This document shows positions 15,882 through 26,141 of a stretch of 64,000 nt of DNA, one piece after another. Every line of letters starts with the position of its first letter. Positions within the stretch are counted from its first letter, which is position 1. Source of the DNA: Agrobacterium cucumeris (lineage in GTDB: Bacteria; Pseudomonadota; Alphaproteobacteria; Rhizobiales; Rhizobiaceae); contig NZ_CP080387.1 of NCBI RefSeq assembly GCF_030036535.1, positions 310,001-374,000 of the forward strand. The letters run 5' to 3'. The notes under the pieces are model-generated. The model saw nothing but the letters and a program-made list of their open reading frames with translations. It did not search any database and was not told where the DNA came from. The translations under genes were made by a program, and so were the position numbers.

Positions 15882-17513
15882 ATGAAAGCCAGCAGCATAG
15901 CGTCTTCGCTTGTGCGCGGCGAAATGGACAAGACAGTGATCGACCCCGGAAACGGCCCAAAGCCGTCGGACCAAGGGGCATCGGTGGCGAACAAAGGGAA
16001 AGCGAAGCGATCCCGTCGTGGCAAGAAACACAAGCGTGACGGGAAGCCCCGTGACGCCGCTGTGCTGTCGCATGATGTTGCCGCGGATGTTCCGGCCGGT
16101 TCTCCCTACGTGTCGGCTCTCGAGCCGGATGCCGAACCGCGCAAGAGAAAGCGCCGGCGGCGTTCTCGCGGCAAAGGCACGTCCTCCCAGCAGAGTGTGC
16201 CTGCATCTGGTGAGCAGGCGCAGGCTCCAATTGTAACGGACGCCACCAATCCATCCTCAGCACCGCCCGGTGGTGTTCGCAAGTCGCGCAACCGCAAGCG
16301 GGCTCATCGCGATCCGCGTGGTCGTGATCCGCAGGGCCGCCCGCTGGTTCCTTCCCAGGCACCGAGACATATCGGCAAGCAGAACGGGCGCGCCAACGGG
16401 GCTTCCCAGGAGCCGCACCGCCAGCAACTGGATTCCGCACGTCAGGCGGGCCGCCAGCACGAGCATGGCCAGGACACGCCGGCGGATATGTATGCGGCGC
16501 TCGATCTCGGCACCAATAATTGCCGCCTGCTGATCGCGCAGCCCACACGTCCCGGCCAGTTCCGGGTCGTTGATGCCTTTTCACGCATCGTCCGGCTGGG
16601 CGAGGGGCTGGTATCCAGCGGCCGGCTTTCCGATGACGCGATGGATCGCGCCGTCGAGGCTCTGAAGGTCTGCTCGGCGAAACTTTCCGGCCGCCCGATA
16701 AGGCGCATGCGGTTGATCGCCACCGAAGCCTGCCGTGCCGCCTCCAATGGCGAGGAGTTTTTGGCGCGTGTTACGCGGGAAACGGGGCTGAAACTTGAAA
16801 TCATCAGCCGCGAGACGGAAGCCCGGCTTGCGGTTTCTGGCTGCGCATCGCTTGTCGGGCGGGAAGCGCGCTCCGTTGTGCTGTTCGATATTGGCGGCGG
16901 ATCTTCGGAAATCGCCGTCATCAAGGTCGGTGAAAACCGCTCGAACCGGCTTGCCAACCACATCACCCACTGGACCTCGCTGCCGGTCGGCGTCGTCACG
17001 CTCTCGGAACGCCACGGCGGCCGTGATGTGACGCCCGATGTCTTTGCCGCCATGGTGCGGGAGGTCGAAGGGCTGCTGGATGCGTTCCATTGCCCGCCAC
17101 TGGCGCCGCATTTGCATCACGAGGATTTCCACCTGATCGGAACATCCGGCACGGTGACGACGCTTGCGGGTGTCCATCTCGATCTGCCGCGCTATGATCG
17201 CCGCAAGGTGGATGGCCTCTGGCTGTCCGACGCCGAGGTGACCGCGATGCAGGATAAGTTGCTCGCATGGGATTTCGCCGGTCGCGCCGCCAATGCCTGC
17301 ATCGGTCCTGACAGGGCCGATCTGGTTCTGGCGGGTTGCGCCATTCTTGAGGCCATTCGCCGCCGCTGGCCGTCACGCCGCATGCGGGTGGCAGATCGTG
17401 GCCTGCGCGAAGGGCTTTTGACGGATATGATGGCGGATGACGGCGCATGGCGGCGTAACCGCATAAGGCGCATGCAGATGGTACGGCAGGACAGAACGGA
17501 AGGTTTGACATGA
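15882..17513 (+). CDS. Ppx/GppA family phosphatase with long basic N-terminal tail
   Basis: The C-terminal 330 residues are an exopolyphosphatase/pppGpp phosphatase domain: phosphate-1 loop [24 protein letters not shown], conserved [14 protein letters not shown], phosphate-2 loop [14 protein letters not shown], and [16 protein letters not shown]. The preceding 200 residues are a disordered, strongly basic stretch ([25 protein letters not shown]), which most family members lack. It probably hydrolyses polyphosphate ends or pppGpp; which one is not readable. Start is uncertain: ATG 15882 is used, TTG 15861 and ATG 15924 are alternatives, and none has a clear ribosome site. It overlaps rlmE by four bases (ATGA), so the two are co-translated. 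Confidence 0.88.
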   Translation: MKASSIASSLVRGEMDKTVIDPGNGPKPSDQGASVANKGKAKRSRRGKKHKRDGKPRDAAVLSHDVAADVPAGSPYVSALEPDAEPRKRKRRRRSRGKGTSSQQSVPASGEQAQAPIVTDATNPSSAPPGGVRKSRNRKRAHRDPRGRDPQGRPLVPSQAPRHIGKQNGRANGASQEPHRQQLDSARQAGRQHEHGQDTPADMYAALDLGTNNCRLLIAQPTRPGQFRVVDAFSRIVRLGEGLVSSGRLSDDAMDRAVEALKVCSAKLSGRPIRRMRLIATEACRAASNGEEFLARVTRETGLKLEIISRETEARLAVSGCASLVGREARSVVLFDIGGGSSEIAVIKVGENRSNRLANHITHWTSLPVGVVTLSERHGGRDVTPDVFAAMVREVEGLLDAFHCPPLAPHLHHEDFHLIGTSGTVTTLAGVHLDLPRYDRRKVDGLWLSDAEVTAMQDKLLAWDFAGRAANACIGPDRADLVLAGCAILEAIRRRWPSRRMRVADRGLREGLLTDMMADDGAWRRNRIRRMQMVRQDRTEGLT

Positions 17514-18250
17514 GCAAGGCGCCGACAAGCACCAATCGTACCGGCCGAAAGATCGGCCAGAAGGTCAAGAAGACCAAGCTCAAGGCCTCGTCGCGCCGCT
17601 GGCTGGAGCGTCATATCAATGACCCCTATGTGCAGCGTGCGAAGCTTGAAGGTTATCGCGCCCGCGCCGCCTTCAAGCTTTTGGAAATCAACGACAAGCA
17701 TCAGATTCTGAAGGGTGCGACCCGCATCATCGACCTTGGCGCCGCACCCGGAAGCTGGTCGCAGATCGCCTCCAAGGTGACCGATTCCACCGAGGACGAT
17801 ATTCGCGTCGCAGCCATCGATTTCCTCGAAATCGATCCTATCCCCGGCGTGAAGATCCTGCAGCTCGACTTCCTCGACCCGACCGCACCGGACCAGCTGA
17901 TGGAAGCTGTCGGCGGCACGCCCGATCTTGTCTTGTCGGATATGGCGGCACCAACCACGGGCCACCAGAAGACCGACCACATCCGCACCATGCATCTGTG
18001 CGAAGTCGCAGCCGATTTCGCCGTTCAGGTGTTGGCGGAAGGCGGCCATTTCCTGGCAAAGACCTTCCAGGGCGGCACGGAAAAGGCGCTGCTGGACATG
18101 CTGAAGAAGAACTTCAAGCAGGTCCTGCACATCAAGCCTGCCTCGTCACGCTCGGAATCGGTCGAGATGTTCCTGCTTGCCAAGCACTTCAAGGGCCGCA
18201 AGAACGAGCCCGCTGTCGATGCGGACGCACAAGAGGCTGCCGAAGACTGA
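17510..18250 (+). CDS. rlmE: 23S rRNA (uridine-2'-O-)-methyltransferase, RlmE/FtsJ family
   Basis: Methylates the 2'-OH of U2552 in the A-loop of 23S rRNA at a late step of large-subunit assembly. The 246-residue protein has the SAM-binding motif [15 protein letters not shown] and the family's K-D-K-E tetrad: Lys in RAAFKLLEI, Asp in [11 protein letters not shown], Lys in FLAKTFQGG and Glu in [13 protein letters not shown] basic N-terminal region ([20 protein letters not shown]) is somewhat longer than in E. coli. The start codon overlaps the stop of the Ppx/GppA gene. Confidence 0.95.
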   Translation: MSKAPTSTNRTGRKIGQKVKKTKLKASSRRWLERHINDPYVQRAKLEGYRARAAFKLLEINDKHQILKGATRIIDLGAAPGSWSQIASKVTDSTEDDIRVAAIDFLEIDPIPGVKILQLDFLDPTAPDQLMEAVGGTPDLVLSDMAAPTTGHQKTDHIRTMHLCEVAADFAVQVLAEGGHFLAKTFQGGTEKALLDMLKKNFKQVLHIKPASSRSESVEMFLLAKHFKGRKNEPAVDADAQEAAED

Positions 18251-19645
18251 TCACTCCGCCGGTTGCGAAACCTTGCCGCGGTGGCCGGAGACGGCCGCGC
18301 CTGCCTGTGCGTCCATGCGGATGATCGGCACGACGGCGAACAGCGACACCAGCGCCACGATGGTGAAGGCGATGTGGAAATCGGCAAGTTGCAGATGCGT
18401 GCCGGACATCATGCTGCTGACTTCCAGAATGGAGGCGGCGAAAGCCACGCCCAGCGCCAGGCTGATCTGTTGCAGCACCGAAGCCATTGAAGTTGCTTGG
18501 CTGGCCTGGCTGTCCTCGATATCGGAATAGCTGAGCGCGTTCGATCCGGTGAAGAAGAACGACCGGGCAAATCCTGCGGTGACCAGAAAGATCATGATCA
18601 GCGGGTAGGGCGTATCAGGCGTGAAGAAGCTGTTGGCAAGCGTCGTGCAGGCGCCGACAATGCCGGCCCCGATCAGCGTTGACTTGAACCCGGTTGCCGC
18701 AAACACCCGCTTGGCCATGAATTTCGTGGTGATCGCGCCAATCGCGCCGGCAAAGGTGATCATGCCCGACTGGAACGGATTGAGCCCGAAGCCGATCTGC
18801 AACATCAGCGGCATCAGGAAGGGAATGGCGCCCGTCGAAATGCGGAAGATTGTGCCGCCGACGGAGGCCGCCCGGAACGTCGCATTCTGGAAAATGCGAA
18901 AATCCAGAATGGGGGCGGGATGGCGCGCGGCGTGGCGCATGTAAAGAAATCCGCAGATGAAACCGATGATCGTCGAGGCGATACCGATGCTCGGCGGCAG
19001 GGCCGGAAGGCTGACCACCGACACACCGAACACCACGCCCGAGGCGGCGATGCCTGACAGCACGAACCCCTTGCCGTCCATCGGTGGCGGGTTGGTGGTC
19101 TCGATTTCCGGCAGGAAGATGGTCGAGAGCCAGATGCCGATGATGCCGATCGGCACGTTGATCAGGAAAATCCAGTGCCATGAAAAATAGGTGGTGATGA
19201 AGCCGCCAATCGGTGGGCCGGTGAGCGGCCCGACAAGCCCCGGTATCGTCAGCAACGCCATGGCGGAAACGAGTTCACTACGCTTGGTCGTGCGCAGCAG
19301 CACGAGGCGCCCGACAGGCGTCATCATCGCCCCGCCCATGCCCTGCAGGAACCGCGAGACGACGAATTCGAACACCGAAGACGAAACCGCGCAACAGATT
19401 GACCCGACGACAAAAACGCCGATGGCGAAACGGAAGATTTTCTTCGCGCCGTATTTGTCGGCCATCCAGCCGCTGATGGGAATGAAGATCGCCAGCGCCA
19501 CCATATAGGCCGTCAGCGCCAGCTTGAGCGTGATCGGTCCGACATTGAGATCTTTTGCAATCGCCGGAAGCGAGGTGGCGATGACGGTGGAGTCCATCTG
19601 CTCCATAAAGAGAGCGACTGCCAGGATGAGGGGGATGATGCGGTT
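18251..19645 (-). CDS. MFS drug exporter, DHA2 (EmrB/QacA) family
   Basis: A 464-residue proton-driven exporter with about 14 membrane spans, as expected for DHA2. Motif D1-like MEQMDSTVIATSLPAIA is in the first span, motif A GWMADKYGAKKIFR follows span 2, and motif C-like GLVGPLTGPPIGGF is in span 5. The ATG at 19645 begins MNRIIPLILAVALFM; a TTG 11 codons earlier is possible. No membrane-fusion protein or repressor gene is adjacent, so the substrate range cannot be inferred. It is convergent with rlmE and the two stops are adjacent (18250/18251), with no room for a separate terminator. Confidence 0.92.
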   Translation of the reverse strand, partial: NRIIPLILAVALFMEQMDSTVIATSLPAIAKDLNVGPITLKLALTAYMVALAIFIPISGWMADKYGAKKIFRFAIGVFVVGSICCAVSSSVFEFVVSRFLQGMGGAMMTPVGRLVLLRTTKRSELVSAMALLTIPGLVGPLTGPPIGGFITTYFSWHWIFLINVPIGIIGIWLSTIFLPEIETTNPPPMDGKGFVLSGIAASGVVFGVSVVSLPALPPSIGIASTIIGFICGFLYMRHAARHPAPILDFRIFQNATFRAASVGGTIFRISTGAIPFLMPLMLQIGFGLNPFQSGMITFAGAIGAITTKFMAKRVFAATGFKSTLIGAGIVGACTTLANSFFTPDTPYPLIMIFLVTAGFARSFFFTGSNALSYSDIEDSQASQATSMASVLQQISLALGVAFAASILEVSSMMSGTHLQLADFHIAFTIVALVSLFAVVPIIRMDAQAGAAVSGHRGKVSQPAE

Positions 19646-19854
19646 CATGGGGCTGCCTGCGGCTTTCCGCTGCGACAAAGGTGTCGCTTGTTCCTCCTAC
19701 GCCTGATGGGGCCGCTTGCCAACATGTTAATTGTCTATTTCTAACGCTCCGATCAAACCTGCGTGAGGCCGGTTTTCTTGAAACTTTCTCGCTCTATTGT
19801 CCGTTGGGTGAGTTCAGTTGGTGATAACGGCCAGTTGGCGAAATCGGAGACAAG

Positions 19855-20859
19855 ATGATGACCCAATCCTTGAGCATGAGCAGACGCGGCCTCATCGGTG
19901 CGGCCGGCGCAACCGTCCTCGGCGCGCCGCTGTTGATGGCGCGCACCGCAACGGCCCAGACCAATCAGCCACAGACCTCCATGGAGATAAAACACGCCAT
20001 GCCGCCGGAAACCAACCGCTTCAAGCTCGGCAATTTCGAGGTGCTGGTCGTGAAGGACGGCGCGCGCGCCGCACCCAATCCGGGCGAGACGTTCGGCACC
20101 GACCAGTCGGCAGAGACGGTCGGCAAATTGCTGGAAGACAATTTTCTGCCTAAAGAGCAATTCGTCAATTCCTTCTCGCCGGTTCTCGTCAATACCGGCT
20201 CAGACCTCGTGCTGTTCGACACGGGCTTCGGCGAGGCCGGCCGTGGCGCCGGCAATGGCCGCCTGATTGAAGGCATGGCGGCGGCCGGTTACACACCGGA
20301 AGACGTGACCGTGGTGGTGCTGACCCACATGCATGGCGACCACATCGGCGGGCTGATGGAAAAGGGCGCGCCGGCCTTTTCAAAGGCGCGTTACGTGGTC
20401 GGCCAGGCGGAATATGATTTCTGGACGGATGAGAAGCGGGTCGGAACACCTGCCGAGGGTGGGCACAAGGGCGTTGTCGCCAACGTCAAGCCGCTGGCGG
20501 AAAAGACAACCTTCATCGGTGACGGCGACAATGTGGTGTCCGGCATCACCGGCATTGCGGCCTTCGGCCATTCGCCGGGGCACATGATATTCCGTGTCGA
20601 ATCGGAAGGCAGGCCGCTGATCCTGACGGCGGATACCGCCAACCACTTCGTCCTGTCGCTGCAAAGGCCGGACTGGGAGGTGAAGTTCGACATGGACAAG
20701 GCAGCGGCCGCTGCAACCCGCAAGAAGGTCTATGACATGATCGCCACTGACCGGTTGCCTTTCCTCGGCTATCACATGCCTTTCCCGTCCGTTGGCTATG
20801 CGGAAAAGCTGGATACGGGTTATCGTTTCGTGCCGAAATCCTACCAGTTCGACATCTAA
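19855..20859 (+). CDS. Tat-exported MBL-fold metallo-hydrolase
   Basis: A 334-residue protein with a twin-arginine signal (SMSRRGLIGAAGATVLGAPL, cleavage near ATAQ), so it folds in the cytoplasm and is exported to the periplasm. The zinc-binding THMHGDHIGG motif, the second-shell histidine in GHSPGHM, the metal-bridging Asp in LTADTAN and a C-terminal GYHMPFPS histidine are present. The metallo-beta-lactamase fold covers lactonases, beta-lactamases and others; the overall layout resembles AHL lactonase-like or methyl parathion hydrolase-like members, but the substrate cannot be read. GGAGACAAG precedes the ATG. Confidence 0.9.
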   Translation: MMTQSLSMSRRGLIGAAGATVLGAPLLMARTATAQTNQPQTSMEIKHAMPPETNRFKLGNFEVLVVKDGARAAPNPGETFGTDQSAETVGKLLEDNFLPKEQFVNSFSPVLVNTGSDLVLFDTGFGEAGRGAGNGRLIEGMAAAGYTPEDVTVVVLTHMHGDHIGGLMEKGAPAFSKARYVVGQAEYDFWTDEKRVGTPAEGGHKGVVANVKPLAEKTTFIGDGDNVVSGITGIAAFGHSPGHMIFRVESEGRPLILTADTANHFVLSLQRPDWEVKFDMDKAAAAATRKKVYDMIATDRLPFLGYHMPFPSVGYAEKLDTGYRFVPKSYQFDI

Positions 20860-20964
20860 TGCATGTCGCGCAAAAGTGTTAAGCGGTTTTGCGATAATGA
20901 CATGCATAAAAACAAGCAGTTAAAGCGCTTCTTGTGGAGCAGGGATCCACACGACGCGCTTTAA
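20859..20964. repeat. Mosaic of two adjacent palindromes (rhizobial intergenic element)
   Basis: The first palindrome, 20859-20907, has perfect outer arms ATGCATGTC/GACATGCAT and inner arms GCGCAAAA/TTTTGCG. The second, 20920-20964, has arms TTAAAGCGC/GCGCTTTAA and inner TGTGGA/TCCACA. The first begins on the last base of the preceding stop codon. Similar palindromic mosaic elements (RIME/ABC-type) are scattered between genes in Rhizobiaceae. Probably acts as a 3' mRNA structure or is a mobile non-coding repeat. Confidence 0.7.
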
Positions 20965-20993
20965 TATCTGCTGCAATGCAGCAACAGAGAAAG

Positions 20994-21018
20994 CCCGGAA
21001 GGTTATTCCGGGTTTTTT
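20994..21018 (+). terminator. Rho-independent terminator
   Basis: Stem CCCGGAA/TTCCGGG with a five-base loop followed by six T. It ends transcription from the MBL-fold hydrolase gene and insulates guaB. Confidence 0.88.
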
Positions 21019-21131
21019 CTATTCCCTTCCTGTCATGAACGTGTTACCAGCCCTCGCCAACTTCCAAGCAATCCTTGCAGGGCGCCGGGGTGAACTTTTC
21101 GTTCCGGGACGGCCACGCATTTTCAGTATGA

Positions 21132-22649
<1,518 letters not shown>

Positions 22650-22690
22650 TCTTTCGAACCGAATCCGTAAAAGATAGACTGAGTATTTGG

Positions 22691-22725
22691 CGCTCCCCGA
22701 TTCCAGCCGGATCGGGGGGCGTTTT
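22691..22725 (+). terminator. guaB terminator
   Basis: Arms CGCTCCCCGAT and ATCGGGGGGCG (one G-U pair) with a nine-base loop, followed by TTTT. It lies 40 bases after the guaB stop and 20 bases before the next start. Confidence 0.8.
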
Positions 22726-22744
22726 CACGATTGGGAGAGAAAGC

Positions 22745-23164
22745 ATGTCACCAACGACCGCAATGTTCTGGCCGATGATCGCCCATGTCTTTCTCGTTTT
22801 CTGGCTCTATGGCCTGCTGATCGTTCGGCGTAACAAATACACCTTCAAGGATCGCGAATCGGCGATCAAGCTGCGCGACCGGGGCGAAGAGGCGCGCGAG
22901 AGCTATCTGGTGAACCGCAATATCGCCAACCAGTTCGAACTGCCTGTCCTGTTCCACATCGCCTGCCTGCTGCTTTACATCACCGATGCGGACAATATCG
23001 TCACCATCGTGCTGGCCTGGCTGTTCGTGCTTTCGCGCTACGCCCATTCCTATGTTCATGTCACCAGCAACCGCCTGCGTCAGCGCGGAGCATTGTTCGG
23101 CATCGGCTTTGCGCTTGTGGTCTGCCTGTGGGGCTGGCTCGCCATCTGGTTGGCTCTGGAATGA
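22745..23164 (+). CDS. MAPEG-family membrane protein
   Basis: A 139-residue protein with four predicted spans (MFWPMIAHVFLVFWLYGLLI; ELPVLFHIACLLLYI; IVTIVLAWLFVLSRYAHSYVH; FGIGFALVVCLWGWLAIWLA). The loop ESYLVNRNIANQFELPVLF is the MAPEG signature, where eukaryotic relatives bind glutathione, and SRYAHSYVHVTSN is also typical. Bacterial members are mostly uncharacterised; glutathione-dependent detoxification is possible but not shown. GGGAGAGA precedes the ATG, only 20 bases after the guaB terminator. Confidence 0.85.
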   Translation: MSPTTAMFWPMIAHVFLVFWLYGLLIVRRNKYTFKDRESAIKLRDRGEEARESYLVNRNIANQFELPVLFHIACLLLYITDADNIVTIVLAWLFVLSRYAHSYVHVTSNRLRQRGALFGIGFALVVCLWGWLAIWLALE

Positions 23165-23313
23165 AACAGCATCGTCAGGTTGCTCCATAAGTGAGACAGT
23201 CGACGCCTCCAAAATAAGCCGATTTGCGATGGGTCAATTCCATGACGCCCCATCCCCGCTAATCTCTGCCCGCCGTCGAGGATTTCAGGCGAGCAGAGAT
23301 TGAGGAGTATGTC

Positions 23314-24342
23314 ATGGCAAAAACAATGAAGGCAGCCGTCGTCCGCGCGTTTGGGAAACCGCTGACCATCGAGGAAGTGGCGATACCGGATCCCGGCCCC
23401 GGTGAGATTCTCATCAACTACAAGGCGACGGGCGTTTGCCACACCGACCTGCACGCCGCAACGGGCGATTGGCCGGTCAAACCCAACCCGCCCTTCATTC
23501 CCGGCCATGAAGGTGCCGGTTATGTCGCAAAAATCGGCGCTGGCGTCACCGGCATCAAGGAAGGTGACCGCGCCGGCACGCCCTGGCTCTACACCGCCTG
23601 CGGCTGCTGCATCCCCTGCCGCACCGGCTGGGAAACCTTGTGCCCGAGCCAGAAGAACTCCGGTTATTCCGTTAATGGCAGCTTTGCCGAATATGGCCTT
23701 GCCGATCCGAAATTTGTCGGCCGCCTGCCGGATAATCTCGATTTTGGCCCGGCCGCACCCGTGCTTTGCGCCGGCGTCACCGTTTATAAGGGTCTGAAGG
23801 AAACCGAAGTCAGGCCCGGTGAATGGGTGGTCATTTCAGGCATTGGCGGCCTTGGTCACATGGCCGTGCAATATGCCAAGGCCATGGGCATGCATGTCGT
23901 TGCCGCTGATATTTTCGATGACAAGCTGGCGCTTGCGAAAAAACTCGGAGCCGATGTCACCGTCAACGGCCGTGCGCCTGACGCGGTGGAGCAGGTGCAG
24001 AAGGCAACCGGTGGTGTCCACGGCGCGCTGGTGACGGCGGTTTCGCCGAAGGCCATGGAGCAGGCTTATGGCTTCCTGCGCTCCAAGGGCACCATGGCGC
24101 TTGTCGGCCTGCCGCCGGGCTTCATCTCCATTCCGGTGTTCGACACGGTGTTGAAGCGCATCACGGTGCGTGGCTCCATTGTCGGCACACGCCAGGATCT
24201 GGAGGAGGCGCTGACCTTCGCCGGTGAAGGCAAGGTGGCCGCCCACTTCTCCTGGGACAAGCTGGAAAATATCAACGATATCTTCCATCGCATGGAAGAG
24301 GGCAAGATCGACGGCCGTATCGTCGTGGACCTCGCCGCCTGA
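23314..24342 (+). CDS. adhP: Zinc-dependent alcohol dehydrogenase (AdhP type)
   Basis: A 342-residue medium-chain dehydrogenase that oxidises primary alcohols such as ethanol with NAD+. Catalytic zinc ligands are the Cys of GVCHTDLH, the His of PGHEGAG and a later Cys in LCAGVT; the structural zinc site is the four-cysteine run CGCCIPCRTGWETLC. The Rossmann motif is GIGGLGHMAVQ. GAGGAG precedes the ATG. It is followed after 121 bases by a dienelactone hydrolase-family gene in the same direction. Confidence 0.93.
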   Translation: MAKTMKAAVVRAFGKPLTIEEVAIPDPGPGEILINYKATGVCHTDLHAATGDWPVKPNPPFIPGHEGAGYVAKIGAGVTGIKEGDRAGTPWLYTACGCCIPCRTGWETLCPSQKNSGYSVNGSFAEYGLADPKFVGRLPDNLDFGPAAPVLCAGVTVYKGLKETEVRPGEWVVISGIGGLGHMAVQYAKAMGMHVVAADIFDDKLALAKKLGADVTVNGRAPDAVEQVQKATGGVHGALVTAVSPKAMEQAYGFLRSKGTMALVGLPPGFISIPVFDTVLKRITVRGSIVGTRQDLEEALTFAGEGKVAAHFSWDKLENINDIFHRMEEGKIDGRIVVDLAA

Positions 24343-24463
24343 AGCAAATGGCAGGGCCTGCGGCGCTCACGCAAAAGTGTGGCGCCGCCGCCGCCCGCTG
24401 CGTTCCCCGCAGGGCGATCTGCGTTATCCTGCCCGTCACATCCGCGTTCAAGGAGGACAGGCG

Positions 24464-25339
24464 ATGGACAAGCCCAAGATTACGCAGGCCATGATCGACG
24501 CTTACGATGAATACACCCATCTCAGCCTCGACCGCCGCAAATTCATGGAAAAGCTCACCTTGCTCGCCGGCTCGGGCGCGGCTGCGGCGGCCATAGCACC
24601 GCTCCTTTCAGCCAACAGCGCCCACGCCGCCATCGTCGCACCTGACGATGCGGGGATCGTCGCGGAGGACGTGACCTATCCCGCTCCGGGTGGTGAGATG
24701 AAGGGTTATCTCGTCACGCCGAAATCGGTATCGGGGCCGATCGGCTCCGTCATCGTCATCCACGAGAACCGAGGCCTGAACGACCATATCCGCGATGTGG
24801 CAAGGCGTGTAGCGCTTGCCGGTTTCCGGGCGCTGGCCGTCGATTTCCTCTCGCCGCAGGGCGGCACGCCCCCGGATGAGGAGAAGGCGCGGCAGATGTT
24901 CAGCGGCCTGGATATGGACGCGACCGTCGCCAATGCCGAAGCGGGCCGGGTCTGGCTTGCGGCAAGGCAGGGGGCCAACGGCAAGGTCGGCGCGGTCGGC
25001 TTCTGCTGGGGCGGCGGGCTGGTCAACCGTTTCGCCACCAAATCGGCCGGCCTCAATGCCGGCGTCGCCTATTACGGCCAGCAGGCCCCGGCGGCCGACG
25101 TGCCAGCCATCAAGGCGCCCTTGCTTTTGCAATATGCGGGTCTCGATGAACGTATCAATGCCGGTATCGATGCCTATAAGAAGGCACTGGAGGAAAACGG
25201 CAAGACCTTTGAGATTTTCGTCTATGACGGCGTCAACCATGCCTTCAACAACGATACGTCCTCGGCGCGATATGATAAGGCGGCCGCCGATCTCGCCTGG
25301 GGGCGGACGGTGGAGTTTTTCAAGAAATATCTGGCGTGA
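24464..25339 (+). CDS. Tat-exported dienelactone hydrolase family protein (YghX-like)
   Basis: A 291-residue alpha/beta hydrolase. Residues 1-20 (MDKPKITQAMIDAYDEYTHL) precede a twin-arginine motif (LDRRKFMEKLTLLAGSG) and a hydrophobic stretch ending NSAHA, an unusually long n-region for a Tat signal but typical of this subfamily. The DLH catalytic triad is visible: nucleophilic Cys in VGFCWGGG, Asp in YAGLDERI and His in DGVNHAFNN. The GGREN-like oxyanion stretch is VIVIHENRGLNDHI. AAGGAGG precedes the ATG. The natural substrate is unknown. Confidence 0.9.
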   Translation: MDKPKITQAMIDAYDEYTHLSLDRRKFMEKLTLLAGSGAAAAAIAPLLSANSAHAAIVAPDDAGIVAEDVTYPAPGGEMKGYLVTPKSVSGPIGSVIVIHENRGLNDHIRDVARRVALAGFRALAVDFLSPQGGTPPDEEKARQMFSGLDMDATVANAEAGRVWLAARQGANGKVGAVGFCWGGGLVNRFATKSAGLNAGVAYYGQQAPAADVPAIKAPLLLQYAGLDERINAGIDAYKKALEENGKTFEIFVYDGVNHAFNNDTSSARYDKAAADLAWGRTVEFFKKYLA

Positions 25340-25384
25340 TTGGGTTTTTGGCGGCGCAGGATGTTGGTCATTATCAAGGGCGCG

Positions 25385-25553
25385 TGGGGCTTTACCCCCT
25401 CTGACCTGCCGGGCATCTCCCCTCAAGGGGGGAGATCGGCAGGAGGGGCTACCGCCACTTCACTCTCAACGTTGAGATTGTCTAGACCTAGCCGCGAGTC
25501 GATCTCCCCCCTTGAGGGGGAGATGCCCGGCAGGGCAGAGGGTGGTGAAGCCC
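25385..25553. repeat. MITE-like inverted-repeat element (copy 1)
   Basis: About 170 bases with long terminal inverted repeats: the left end runs CCCCTCTGACCTGCCGGGCA then TCTCCCCTCAAGGGGGGAGA, and the right end is its near-perfect reverse complement (CTCCCCCCTTGAGGGGGAG, then GCCCGGCAGGGCAGAGGG). Each end is itself a small palindrome around CTCAAG/CTTGAG. The centre (25440-25500) is unrelated to that of the second copy at 41015-41175. No reading frame. It lies between the convergent hydrolase and moaB genes. Confidence 0.85.
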
Positions 25554-25585
25554 CACGCACCTTTGGTCCAATCTCAGGGGATGCT

Positions 25586-26131
25586 CTAAACCCCACCACC
25601 CCCACGCTTCAAATGTTCATCCAGCCTCGGCATGATTTCCACGAAATTGCAGGGCAGGTGGCGATAATCGAGCTGGGCTTTCAGAATGCCGTCCCAGGCA
25701 TCCTTGCAGGCACCCGGTGAGCCGGGCAGCACGAAAATAAAGGTGGCGTTCGCCACGCCGCCGGTTGCGCGTGACTGGATGGTGGCGGTGCCGATCTTGT
25801 CATAGGAAATGCGATGGAAAAGCGCGGAAAAACCGTCCATGCGCTTTTCGAACAGCGGTTCCAGCGCCTCGGGCGTCACGTCGCGGCCGGTAAAGCCGGT
25901 GCCGCCGGTGGTGATCACCACGTCTACGCCGGTGGCAAGCGTCCAGTCCCGCACCGTGTTGAAAATGGCTTGCCGGTCATCCGGCACGATGGCGCGGGCG
26001 GCGAGGCGGTGTCCCGCTTCCTCAAGCCTTGCAACGAGGGTATCGCCGGATTTGTCATTCTCCAGCGTGCGGCTGTCCGACACGGTCAAAACCGCAATGC
26101 CGAGGGGAATGAATGGTCTTTCGCCTGCCAT
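25586..26131 (-). CDS. moaB: Molybdenum cofactor biosynthesis protein MoaB/MogA family
   Basis: A 181-residue protein that adenylylates molybdopterin or acts in molybdopterin assembly. The family's VVITTGGTGFTGRDVTPEAL motif is intact, as are the earlier LTVSDSRTLENDKSGD and the later FVLPGSPGACKDAWD. The length fits MoaB. It is the last gene of a minus-strand operon and starts 10 bases after the ispE stop. Other molybdopterin genes are not in the window. Confidence 0.93.
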   Translation of the reverse strand: MAGERPFIPLGIAVLTVSDSRTLENDKSGDTLVARLEEAGHRLAARAIVPDDRQAIFNTVRDWTLATGVDVVITTGGTGFTGRDVTPEALEPLFEKRMDGFSALFHRISYDKIGTATIQSRATGGVANATFIFVLPGSPGACKDAWDGILKAQLDYRHLPCNFVEIMPRLDEHLKRGGGGV

Positions 26132-26141
26132 GACCTAATCC

